From Micromonospora echinofusca (lineage in GTDB: Bacteria; Actinomycetota; Actinomycetes; Mycobacteriales; Micromonosporaceae), in assembly GCF_900091445.1 (NCBI RefSeq), contig NZ_LT607733.1, positions 881,001 to 945,000 of the forward strand: a stretch of 64,000 bases of DNA, given 5' to 3'. Below the pieces are notes generated by a model. That model saw only the letters and a program-made list of their open reading frames with translations, had not been told where the DNA came from and ran no database searches. Below, piece by piece: positions 18,109 through 26,429 of this stretch. Every line of letters begins with the position of its first letter. The first letter of the stretch is position 1. A program made the translations under genes and the position numbers.

Positions 18109-21100
18109 ATGAGGGCGGGCGACACCGTATCCGTGGCGGCGGTTCCCGTCTCCGACGGGCCCACCTGCCGGTGCACCGCCACCCCTGCGGCGGCCGCCGT
18201 CGGGACGCCGTACGACGACCGGCCCTTCCTGGCCGTGTCCGGCATGGTGGAAGAGCGCGTCGACCGGCACCCGCACCGCCGGGCGGTGTCGTTCCGGGGC
18301 CGCTCGCTGACGTACCGCGAACTCGACGACCTGGCCAACGGCGTCGCCGCCGCCCTGGCCGGGCGGGGCGTCCGGCGGGGCGACGTGGTGCCCGTCCTGC
18401 TCGCCGACGGGCTCGAACTGCCCGTCGTCGACCTGGCGTTGATGAAGCTCGGCGCGGCCTTCGTACCCGTCGACCCCGGCTGGCCGGCGGACCGGCTGCA
18501 CGCCTCGCTGCGGGTGGTCCGGCCCCGGCTCGCGGTGGTACGCGGCACCGGCCCGCGCCCCGACACCGGAGACGTCCCCTGCCTGCCCGTCGACCTCGAC
18601 GAGATCACCCCGACCCGCCGCCGGCCCGGCGTGCCGATCGGCCCGGCCGACCTGATCTACGGCATCTTCACCTCCGGCACCACCGGCACCCCGAAGTGCG
18701 CGCTGAACCGGCACGACGGCATCGCCAACCGGCTGCGGTTCATGACCCGTCACTTCGCGGCGACCGGTGACGAGGTGGTGCTCCAGAACAGCCGGCACAC
18801 CTTCGACTCGTCGGTGTGGCAGATGTTCTGGCCGCTGACCACCGGCGGTCGGACGGTGGTGCCGGTCGAGGGCGGGTTCCTCGACGTCGAGCGGACCGTC
18901 CGGACCATCGCCGACGAGACCGTCACGATGACCGACTTCGTGCCGAGCGTGCTCGGCGCGCTGGTGTCGGTCCTGGACCGGGACCCGGCGGCCCGGCGCG
19001 CGGTCGCCTCGCTGCGCAACGTGATCGTCGGCGGCGAGGAGATCGACCCCTGGGCGGTGCACCGGCTGGTCGAACTGGTGCCGGGCGTGGCGGTCACCAA
19101 CGGCTACGGTCCGACCGAGGCGTCGATCGGAATGATCTTCCACACCGTCGTCCGCAGCGACGGCGACGTCATCCCCATCGGTCGACCCATCGACAACTGC
19201 TACGCCGCTGTCGTGGACGACGAACTGCGGCCCCTGCCGCCGGGCGAGACCGGCGAGATCGTCATCGGCGGGGTGTGCCTGGGCGAGGGGTACCTCGGCG
19301 ACTCGGCCCGCACCGCCGAGGTGTTCGTGCCCAACCCGCTGCCCGCCATTCCGGGTGTCCGGCTCTACCGCACCGGCGACCTCGGCCGGGTCGCCCCCGA
19401 CGGCCGGCTGCACTTCGCCGGCCGCCGCGACCACCAGCTCAAGGTCAACGGCGTCCGGATCGAGGCGGGCGAGATCGAGACCGCCGCCACCCGGCTGGCC
19501 GGCGTACGGCAGGCGAAGGTCCTGCTCGCCCGCGAGCACCGGGGCAGGTCGCTGGCCCTCTTCCTCGCCGCCGACCCCGAGGTGACCGAGCCGCAGGTGC
19601 GGGCGCACCTGCGGCGGCTGCTGCCCCGGACCCACGTGCCCCGGCACGTCGTCGTGCGCGACGCGCTGCCGCTGACCGGCAACGGCAAGGTCGACCGGCA
19701 GGCGCTGGAGGCGTGGCTGGACCATACGTTCGCCGACCGGACACGTCCGTCGGCCGCGCCCGCCGAGGCGCGGACGCTGCCCGAGCGTGTGCTGGGGGTG
19801 TTCCGGACGGTCCTCGGCCGGCCAGACCTCGACCCCGACACCGACTTCCTCGACGCCGGGGGCGACTCGCTCCAGGCCCTCGACGTGGTCACCGCCCTCG
19901 GCGCGGACCAGAGCCTGCGCGTCGGCGTGCAGGACCTGTTCACCCACCGCAGCGCCGCCCGGCTCGCCCGGGCGCTCGCCGTACGGCTGCGTGCGGCCGA
20001 CCCCGCCGAGACCGAGGACGAGCTGGTGGAGCGGGACGCGAAGATCCCGGCCGACCTGCCCGTACGCCCCGTCGGCCGGCGCCGGGCGCCGCGTACGGTC
20101 CTGGTCACCGGGGCCACCGGATTCGTCGGCGCGCGCCTGGTGCACGAGCTGCTCGCCACCACCGACGTCCGGGTGTTGTGCCTGGCCCGCGCGGCCGACG
20201 ACGCCGAGGCCACCGCCCGCGTCGTGCGCGCGCTGGCCGAGCGGGGCCTGTGGCGGCCCGGCCACGACCTGCGCCTGCACGGGTACGCGGCCGACCTCGG
20301 CCGCCCGGCCCTCGGCCTGACGCCGCAGGCGTGGGACCGGCTGGCCCACGACTGCGACCTCGTGCTGCACGCCGGGGCGCTGGTCAACTTCCTGTTCGAC
20401 TACCGGGCCCACCGCGCCGCGAACGTCCTCGGCACCGCCGAGCTGCTGCGGCTGTGCCTGACGGGCCGGCCGAAGCCGCTGCACCACGTCTCCACCCTCG
20501 GCGTCCTCGACAGCGAGGCCGCCCGCCATCCGCAGCCGCTGCCCGAGACGTACGACCCGGCCCTCGCCGTCCCGCCGACGAGCGGCTACAGCCGGTCGAA
20601 GTGGGTGGCGGAGCGGTACCTCGACGACGCCCGGCGGCGGGGCGCGACCATCACGGTGCTGCGCCTCGGCGAGGTGATGCCCGCGGCCGACGACGGCCAC
20701 CCCAACCCCCGGGCCCTGACCCACCTGCTGCTGGCGGCCTGCCATCGGCTGCGGATGCGGCCCGACGCGCCCGTGCGCTCCGACTGGACGCCGGTGGACT
20801 GGGCCGCCCGGCGGATCGTCGCCACGGTCGTCGACCCGCGCCAGTGGGGCGGCACGCTGCACGTCCTGCACCCGGTGAGCGTCGACTTCACCGACCTGCC
20901 GCTGGGCGGCGCGGACGCCCTGCCCCGGGTGAGCTGCGGGCGGTTCCTGGCGGGGCTGCGCGAGGCGGCGGGCGAGGGCGACCGCGACGCCGCCGTGCTG
21001 CTGGCCCTCTTCCCGCCCGGCGCGGGCGCCGACGAGGAGCGGCTGCGCGCGGTCTTCGCGACGCTGCTCACCGACAACCCCCGGCTCTTCCGGCGCGACG

Positions 21101-21237
21101 GCTGCGCCGAGCTGGAACGGCGCCGGGGCTTCACCGACCACCGGCTCGGCCCGTCCGTCGGCGCCTACCGTGCCTGGCTGGGCGAGCACGAGGGGCGGGA
21201 GGCCGACCGGCTGCTGCTGCCGGCGGGACCAGGGTGA
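18109..21237 (+). CDS. Single-module NRPS-like A-T-R enzyme (adenylation, carrier, thioester reductase)
   Basis: 1042 residues: a disordered Ala/Thr/Pro-rich head (1-38), adenylation domain (about 40-535; TSGTTGTPK 188-196, GYGPTE 332-337, RTGD 421-424, Lys527 in NGKVDR), carrier domain (about 555-625; Ser587 in GGDS), and an SDR-type thioester reductase (about 660-1042; GATGFVG 668-674, Tyr827 and Lys831 in YSRSK). No condensation domain. It should activate one amino or carboxylic acid, load it on the carrier and release it reductively as an aldehyde or alcohol, like Lys2-type reductases. ATG at 18109 (4 bases after GGAGG) is preferred to the GTG at 18106. First gene of the operon with the shell protein. 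Confidence 0.93.
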   Translation: MRAGDTVSVAAVPVSDGPTCRCTATPAAAAVGTPYDDRPFLAVSGMVEERVDRHPHRRAVSFRGRSLTYRELDDLANGVAAALAGRGVRRGDVVPVLLADGLELPVVDLALMKLGAAFVPVDPGWPADRLHASLRVVRPRLAVVRGTGPRPDTGDVPCLPVDLDEITPTRRRPGVPIGPADLIYGIFTSGTTGTPKCALNRHDGIANRLRFMTRHFAATGDEVVLQNSRHTFDSSVWQMFWPLTTGGRTVVPVEGGFLDVERTVRTIADETVTMTDFVPSVLGALVSVLDRDPAARRAVASLRNVIVGGEEIDPWAVHRLVELVPGVAVTNGYGPTEASIGMIFHTVVRSDGDVIPIGRPIDNCYAAVVDDELRPLPPGETGEIVIGGVCLGEGYLGDSARTAEVFVPNPLPAIPGVRLYRTGDLGRVAPDGRLHFAGRRDHQLKVNGVRIEAGEIETAATRLAGVRQAKVLLAREHRGRSLALFLAADPEVTEPQVRAHLRRLLPRTHVPRHVVVRDALPLTGNGKVDRQALEAWLDHTFADRTRPSAAPAEARTLPERVLGVFRTVLGRPDLDPDTDFLDAGGDSLQALDVVTALGADQSLRVGVQDLFTHRSAARLARALAVRLRAADPAETEDELVERDAKIPADLPVRPVGRRRAPRTVLVTGATGFVGARLVHELLATTDVRVLCLARAADDAEATARVVRALAERGLWRPGHDLRLHGYAADLGRPALGLTPQAWDRLAHDCDLVLHAGALVNFLFDYRAHRAANVLGTAELLRLCLTGRPKPLHHVSTLGVLDSEAARHPQPLPETYDPALAVPPTSGYSRSKWVAERYLDDARRRGATITVLRLGEVMPAADDGHPNPRALTHLLLAACHRLRMRPDAPVRSDWTPVDWAARRIVATVVDPRQWGGTLHVLHPVSVDFTDLPLGGADALPRVSCGRFLAGLREAAGEGDRDAAVLLALFPPGAGADEERLRAVFATLLTDNPRLFRRDGCAELERRRGFTDHRLGPSVGAYRAWLGEHEGREADRLLLPAGPG

Positions 21238-21281
21238 ACGGCCGCGCGCGACGCGATGACCGGCACGGATGAGGGAGTGGA

Positions 21282-22265
21282 ATGCGATACCGCAGGATGG
21301 GTCGGCTCGGCTGGCAGGTCAGCGAGGTCGGGTACGGGATGTGGGGCATCGGCGGTGGACCCGGCGGCTTCACCGGCTGGGACTACGACACCGCACCGGC
21401 CTGCCTGGACGAGGCGGTGGAACGGGGCTGCAACTTCTTCGACACCGCCTGGGTCTACGGGCGGGGCGTCAGTGAGCAGCTCCTCGGCGGCCTGGTACGC
21501 CGGCACCCGGACCGCCGGCTGTACCTGGCCACCAAGATCCCGCCGAAGAACCGCGAGTGGCCGCCCGGCCCCCAGGACACCCTGGACGACGTCTTCCCGG
21601 CCGAGCACATCCGCGAGTTCACCCACCGCAGCCTCGAGAACCTCGGCGTGGACCGGATCGACCTGCTCCAGTTCCACGTCTGGGAGGACCGGTGGGCCGC
21701 TGACGGCCGCTGGCAGGAGGCCGTCGCGGACCTCAAGCGGGAGGGCGTGGTCGACGGCGTCGGGATCAGCGTCAACCGCTGGGAGCCGACGAACTGCCAC
21801 GCCGCCCTCGACACCGGCCTGATCGACGTCGTGCAGGTCATCTACAACGTCTTCGACCAGGCGCCGGAGGACGAGCTGTTCCCGCGCGCCCAGCGCGACG
21901 ACATCGCGATCATCGCCCGGGTCCCGTTCGACGAGGGGACGCTGACCGGCACGCTGACCGCCGACAGCACCTGGCCGGAGGAGGACTGGCGCAGCACGTA
22001 CTTCGGGCCGGAGAACCTGCTGCCCAGCGTGGAGCGCGCCGAGCGGCTGGCCGCCGACGTGCCGGCGGGGATGACCATGCCGGAGCTGGCGCTGCGGTTC
22101 ATCCTGCACCACCCGGCGGTGAGCACGGTGATCCCCGGCATGCGCCGCGTCGAGCACGTGCGCGCCAACCTGGCCGTCAGCGACGGCGTACCGCTGGACG
22201 CCGGGGTGCTGGACACGCTGCGCGGCCACCGGTGGGACCGCAAGCCCACGTCGTGGTCGCAGTGA
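21282..22265 (+). CDS. Aldo/keto reductase
   Basis: NAD(P)H-dependent carbonyl reductase, 327 residues, (beta/alpha)8 barrel. Catalytic tetrad candidates: Asp and Tyr in FFDTAWVYG, Lys in LATKIPP, His in LLQFHVW. It begins 44 bases after the A-T-R gene in the same direction. An obvious, but inferred, role is reducing the aldehyde released by the reductase domain or a later carbonyl intermediate. No signal peptide. Confidence 0.9.
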   Translation: MRYRRMGRLGWQVSEVGYGMWGIGGGPGGFTGWDYDTAPACLDEAVERGCNFFDTAWVYGRGVSEQLLGGLVRRHPDRRLYLATKIPPKNREWPPGPQDTLDDVFPAEHIREFTHRSLENLGVDRIDLLQFHVWEDRWAADGRWQEAVADLKREGVVDGVGISVNRWEPTNCHAALDTGLIDVVQVIYNVFDQAPEDELFPRAQRDDIAIIARVPFDEGTLTGTLTADSTWPEEDWRSTYFGPENLLPSVERAERLAADVPAGMTMPELALRFILHHPAVSTVIPGMRRVEHVRANLAVSDGVPLDAGVLDTLRGHRWDRKPTSWSQ

Positions 22266-22305
22266 GCGCGGCGCAGCACCGGGCGACGCGGTACGGGAGG
22301 CCGAC

Positions 22306-23043
22306 ATGCCGGTGATCGCCATGTGGGCGCACCCCCGGGCGCTCTCCACCGCGTTCCTGCGCATGATGATCGCCCGCGGCGACGTCACCGTCGTCCACGA
22401 GCCCCTGGTCACCCTCGTCGACGAGGGGCACGTGGAGCTGCCCGGCGTGGACGGCGGCACCGTCACCGTGACCGACGCGACCGAGGTCGGCACGCACCTG
22501 CGGAAGCTGGGCCGGGACCGGACGGTCTTCGTCAAGGACACTCTGGAGTACCGCTACGAGCACCTGTTCGCCGATCCCGGGGCGATCACGGACGTCACGC
22601 ACACCTTCATCGTCCGGGAACCGGCCCGCACGATCAGCTCGCACTACGCGATCAAGCCGACGGTGACCTGCCCGGAGATCGGCTTCGAGCACCAGTGGGA
22701 GTTGTTCGACCTGGTCAGCCGGACCGCGCTCCGGCCGCCGGTGGTGATCCGGGCCGAGGACCTGCTGCGGCACCCGGGCGAGACGGTGTCGGCCTGGTGC
22801 GAGGCCGTGGGGCTGCCGTTCCTGCCGGAGGCGCTGAACTGGGCGCCGGGGGAGCGCACCGAGTGGCGGCGTACCCGCAAGTGGCACCTCGACGTCGAAC
22901 GCACCTCGGGGTTCTCGCCGGTCGAGAAGTCCTTCGAGGTGACCGTCGCCAACAACGACACCCTGCGGTCGTACCACGACCACCACCAGCCCTTCTACCA
23001 GCGGCTGATCCGGCACGCCATCTGCATCGGGGAGGACTCATGA
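22306..23043 (+). CDS. Sulfotransferase-family protein
   Basis: 245 residues. The N-terminal WAHPRALSTAFLRMM (7-21) is the PAPS 5'-phosphosulfate loop, and FIVREPARTISSHY (101-114) the 3'-phosphate site (R-x-P with Ser). Predicted to transfer sulfate from PAPS to a hydroxyl or amine of the pathway product. GGGAGG at 22295-22300 lies 5 bases before the ATG. The stop overlaps the ATG of the shell gene (ATGA), which couples their translation. The domain is on the short side for the family; kinase-like use of the fold is a less likely alternative. Confidence 0.85.
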   Translation: MPVIAMWAHPRALSTAFLRMMIARGDVTVVHEPLVTLVDEGHVELPGVDGGTVTVTDATEVGTHLRKLGRDRTVFVKDTLEYRYEHLFADPGAITDVTHTFIVREPARTISSHYAIKPTVTCPEIGFEHQWELFDLVSRTALRPPVVIRAEDLLRHPGETVSAWCEAVGLPFLPEALNWAPGERTEWRRTRKWHLDVERTSGFSPVEKSFEVTVANNDTLRSYHDHHQPFYQRLIRHAICIGEDS

Positions 23044-23897
23044 CCACCACCGCCGCGCCGCCAGTGACCGCGTCGTCGACGCTGTCGCCCGGTGAGCTGT
23101 TCGCCCGCGCGTACGCCGACGATCCCGCCGGCGCCGAGGTGCGCTTCGACTACACCATCACGGACGCCTTCCAGCCGACCAAGGAACGCCCCCGGGTGAC
23201 CGTGCGCAACCTGTTCCGCAAGCGGCCGGTCGGCATGGAGCCGGTCCGGTTCTGGTCCGAGGGCCGGCCCGACGCGGGCGGGGCCGCCGCCGTGCACGAG
23301 TCGGGCCTGCGCCGGGAGGCCGCCTTCCGGTTCGGCACCGCCTCCGCCGGGGTGCACCCGATCCGCGCCTGGGTGCGCATCCCCGAGGAACTCGCCGACG
23401 ACCCGGAGGCGGTGGCCTCCTTCATCGACTACCGGCTGCTGGTCCGCCTCGCCACGGCCGAGAACCAGGCGCTGACCATCGGCGAGGGCGGTCTGTTGCG
23501 GCATCCGGAGATCGGGCGGCTGCCGTACCGGCACGACTGGCTCAGCGGCCTGCTCGCCGCCTGCGACGAGATCGAGCAGACCGGGGCCACCCCGCACGCG
23601 ATGATCGTCAACCCGAGGGACTACTACACCCACCTGCTCGGCAAGGGCTCCCTCCTGACGGACCTGACCCGCAACGGCGTCCAGATCAGCCGTACGCGGA
23701 TGGTGGCGCCGGGCGAGGCGGTGGTGGGGGACTTCGCGATGGCGGCCCGCCTGCTGGACGCGGGGCGGTCCGCGATCCGCGTCGGCACCCCGCCGCCCGG
23801 TACCCTGTCCATCGATGGACCGGCCGTCTGTGCCGAGATCCACGAGGGGCTGGCCGTGCACCTGCCGACCCACTTCTTCCACGTAGTACCGGCCTAG
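23040..23897 (+). CDS. HK97-fold shell protein, putative family 3 encapsulin
   Basis: 285 residues. The second half follows the HK97 capsid pattern: spine helix DPEAVASFIDYRLLVRLATAENQALTIGEG (121-150), a P-domain sheet with GATPHAMIVNPRDYYTHLL (182-200), and the terminal strands GEAVVGDF..AARLLD..SAIRVG..AEIHEGLAVHLPTHFFHV (225-282), close to phage major capsid ends. Residues 35-115 would be the N-arm and E-loop. There are no portal, terminase or protease genes; the gene sits in a biosynthetic operon and is ATGA-coupled to the sulfotransferase. Established: family 3 encapsulins lie in natural-product clusters, often with sulfotransferases. Inferred: it forms a compartment around one or more enzymes here. 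Confidence 0.82.
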   Translation: MTTTAAPPVTASSTLSPGELFARAYADDPAGAEVRFDYTITDAFQPTKERPRVTVRNLFRKRPVGMEPVRFWSEGRPDAGGAAAVHESGLRREAAFRFGTASAGVHPIRAWVRIPEELADDPEAVASFIDYRLLVRLATAENQALTIGEGGLLRHPEIGRLPYRHDWLSGLLAACDEIEQTGATPHAMIVNPRDYYTHLLGKGSLLTDLTRNGVQISRTRMVAPGEAVVGDFAMAARLLDAGRSAIRVGTPPPGTLSIDGPAVCAEIHEGLAVHLPTHFFHVVPA

Positions 23898-23915
23898 GAG
23901 CGTCGTCGCAAAGCC

Positions 23916-25094
23916 ATGACCGGCGGAAAACTGTTGACCGGCGAGAAACTGTCGTTCTACCGGCCCATCGTGCCGCTCTTCGCCGCGATCTTCCTGTGCC
24001 TGCTCGGCGTCGGCGCGTCCCTGGCCGTGCTGCCGTTCTACGTGCTCGACGAACTGGACGGCAACCGGGTCGAGGTGGGGGTGGTGATCGCCGCGATTGC
24101 GGTCTCCGCCGTGATCGCCCGGCCCATCGCCGGCCGGATCGGCGACCGGCACGGGTACCGGACGGTGATGCTGGGCGGGGCGGTGGTGTGTGCCGCCGCC
24201 GGGGCGGCCTACCTGGTGGCCGGCAACGTCGGCGTGCTGGTCGGCGTCCGGGTCCTGCACGGGATCGGTGAGGCGGCCGTCTACACCGCCGGCGCGGCCT
24301 GGCTGGTGGCGCTGGCGCCGGCCGACCGGCGGGGCCGCGTCGTCGGCCTGTACGGCATCCACATGTGGCTGGGCATCACGCTGGGCGCCCTGCTCGGCGC
24401 GGTGCTGCTGCGTACCTCCGGTTATCCGGCGGTGTGGCTGTTCGCGATCCTGGCGGCGGCCGCCGGGGCCGCGCTCGTCGCCGCCCGACCGGGGCCGCAG
24501 CAGGCGAGCCCGGCGGGCCGGGCCGGCCTCCTGCCGCGCAGTACGTGGGCGCCCGGCGTCGCGCTCTCCCTGGCCGGGTTCGGCTACGCCGCGCTGGCCG
24601 CGTTCGTGGCCCTGCACATGGCCGAGCGGGGCGTCGAGAACGGCATCGCCGCGTTCAACGCGTTCGGCTTCACCTACGTGGGGGTCCGGCTCTTCGTGGG
24701 CGGGCTGCCCGACAAGCTCGGCGCCGGCCGGGTGGCCGTGGGGTCGGCCCTGGTGGAGGCGGTGGGGCTGCTCCTCGTCGCGGTCGCGCCGAACCTGCTG
24801 GTCGCGGTCCTCGGCGGGCTGGTGATCGGCGCTGGGCTCTCGCTGCTCTTCCCGGCGCTGGCCCTGTTGGTCATCAACCGCACGGACCCGGCCCACCAGG
24901 GGGCGGCGCTCGGCGCGTTCACCTCGTTCTGGGACATCGGCCTGGTGGCCGGGGCACCGCTGGCCGGCCTGGTCGCCAGCGTGGCCGGCTACCCGGCGGT
25001 CTTCCAGGTGATGCTGCTGGCGGCGCTGGTGTCGGCGGCCCTCTCGGCGTGGACGATGCTGCCCCGTCGCTCCCGTGACCAACACCCCGGCTGA
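23916..25094 (+). CDS. MFS transporter, probable product exporter
   Basis: 392 residues with about twelve hydrophobic segments and the loop 2-3 motif GRIGDRHGYR. It starts 18 bases after the shell gene and ends the operon, so it is the likely exporter of the product. The GGAG overlapping the preceding stop is 15 bases away, a long spacing. Substrate cannot be predicted. Confidence 0.88.
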   Translation: MTGGKLLTGEKLSFYRPIVPLFAAIFLCLLGVGASLAVLPFYVLDELDGNRVEVGVVIAAIAVSAVIARPIAGRIGDRHGYRTVMLGGAVVCAAAGAAYLVAGNVGVLVGVRVLHGIGEAAVYTAGAAWLVALAPADRRGRVVGLYGIHMWLGITLGALLGAVLLRTSGYPAVWLFAILAAAAGAALVAARPGPQQASPAGRAGLLPRSTWAPGVALSLAGFGYAALAAFVALHMAERGVENGIAAFNAFGFTYVGVRLFVGGLPDKLGAGRVAVGSALVEAVGLLLVAVAPNLLVAVLGGLVIGAGLSLLFPALALLVINRTDPAHQGAALGAFTSFWDIGLVAGAPLAGLVASVAGYPAVFQVMLLAALVSAALSAWTMLPRRSRDQHPG

Positions 25095-25120
25095 CCTCCC
25101 ACCCACCTCCATGCCCCACT

Positions 25121-25175
25121 GATCATGAGGTTGGCGGCGAAGTCGGTCTCCCCGGCTGCCGCCAACCTCATGATC
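25121..25175. repeat. 18-bp-stem intergenic palindrome (possible REP-like element and terminator)
   Basis: Arms 25121-25138 (gatcatgaggttggcggc) and 25158-25175 are perfectly complementary around a 19-base loop. The element lies between convergent genes and can end transcription from both sides. Confidence 0.75.
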
Positions 25176-25197
25176 GACGCGGGGTGGCCGGGTGGGG

Positions 25198-26295
25198 TCA
25201 GGGGAAGCGGGAGGGGGAGAAGGGGGTGGGGTCGACCGGGGGCGGGGCGTCGACCGTCAGCGCGGCGAGCAGGGCGCCCGCCGCCGGGGAGGTCTGGACG
25301 CCGTAGCCGCCGAGCCCCGCCATCCAGAGGAAGCCCGGCGCGTCGGTCGCCGGGCCGATCACGGGCACGTCGTCCGGGGCGGCGGTCCGCAGCCCGGCCC
25401 AGGGCTGGTGGACGCGGCGGATCTCCAGTGTGGTCGCCGCCTGCACCCGGTCTGCGCCGATCGCCACGTCGAGGTCGTCGGGGCGGGCGTCACCGGGCGG
25501 CGCCGGGGTGGTGTCGCACGGGGAGACCAGCAGGCGTCCCGACTCCGGCTTGAAGTAGAAGCTGCCGTCGACGTCGTTGACCATCGGCCAGTCTCCCGCC
25601 GGGACGCCGGCCGGCGCGTCCACCAGGAAGGCGGTGCGCCGCAGGGGCGTCAACCCCACCGGTCGTACGCCGGCCGCCGCCGCGACCTCGTCGGCCCAGG
25701 CACCCGCGGCGTTGACGACGACCCGGGCGGTGAACTCGCCGGCATCCGTGGTGACCTGCCATCCGCCGCCGCTCCGCCGCAGCCGGCGCACCCGCGCGCC
25801 GCACACGACCCGGCCGCCGGCCGCTCGGACGCCCCGCAGGTACCCCTGGTGCAGCGCGGCGACGTCCAAGTCCCGTACGGCCGGCTTCACCATCGCCCGC
25901 CGGCACCACTCGGGCCGCACGACGGGGCAGTGCCGGGGCAGGTCGGCGACGTCGATCTCGCGGGCCGGCGGGTCCACCTCGGCCCCGTCGCGCAGCGCCT
26001 CCTCGAAGGCGTCCTCGCTGCCGGGTGGGCAGAGGCTGAGCACGCCGCGCGGGGTGAGCAGCGGGTGCTCGGCGAATCCCGTTGGCGGCGCGGTGAGGAA
26101 GCCTCGGCTGGCCCGGGTCAGCGCGCGCACCGCCGACCCGCCGTAGTACTCGGAGAACACGGCGGCCGAACGGCCGGTGGAGTGCTGGCCGGGGACCTGC
26201 TCCATCTCCAGCAGCACCACGGTCCCGTACGCGGCGAGGTGGTGTCCGGCGCTGGCGCCCGCGATACCCCCGCCGATGACCAGATAGTCGATCAT
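25198..26295 (-). CDS. FAD-dependent oxidoreductase (DAO family)
   Basis: 365 residues of the D-amino-acid oxidase/glycine oxidase superfamily. N-terminal FAD motif VIGGGIAGASAGHHL (about 6-20), then STGRSAAVFSE, the VVNAAGAWADEVAA block, and a C-terminal GLGGYGVQTSPAAG. Likely oxidises an amino or imino acid, forming peroxide or passing electrons elsewhere. ATG at 26295. It is convergent to, and separated by a palindrome from, the encapsulin operon, so membership in that pathway is doubtful. Confidence 0.85.
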   Translation of the reverse strand: MIDYLVIGGGIAGASAGHHLAAYGTVVLLEMEQVPGQHSTGRSAAVFSEYYGGSAVRALTRASRGFLTAPPTGFAEHPLLTPRGVLSLCPPGSEDAFEEALRDGAEVDPPAREIDVADLPRHCPVVRPEWCRRAMVKPAVRDLDVAALHQGYLRGVRAAGGRVVCGARVRRLRRSGGGWQVTTDAGEFTARVVVNAAGAWADEVAAAAGVRPVGLTPLRRTAFLVDAPAGVPAGDWPMVNDVDGSFYFKPESGRLLVSPCDTTPAPPGDARPDDLDVAIGADRVQAATTLEIRRVHQPWAGLRTAAPDDVPVIGPATDAPGFLWMAGLGGYGVQTSPAAGALLAALTVDAPPPVDPTPFSPSRFP

Positions 26296-26429
26296 CGATC
26301 GAACGGTAGTCGGCGGGCCCTGCGCGGACAAGGGTCGACAAGAATCGATCTTCCAGCCGCAGCCCGTGGCCGCGGGTGGTCCGCGCGGCCCGCCGGTGCG
26401 ACGGGCCGCGCGGAGCAGGGTCGCGCGGG

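Noticed and set aside
17974..21189. Very long open frame antisense to the NRPS-like gene
   Set aside because: A shadow of codon bias; repetitive His/Gly/Arg composition and no domains.
23040..23897. Prophage remnant explanation for the capsid-like gene
   Set aside because: No terminase, portal, protease, tail or integrase gene is near, and the gene is translationally coupled to a sulfotransferase inside a biosynthetic operon.
25198..26295. FAD oxidoreductase as part of the encapsulin pathway
   Set aside because: It is convergent to the operon and separated by a long palindrome; nothing ties it to the pathway beyond proximity.
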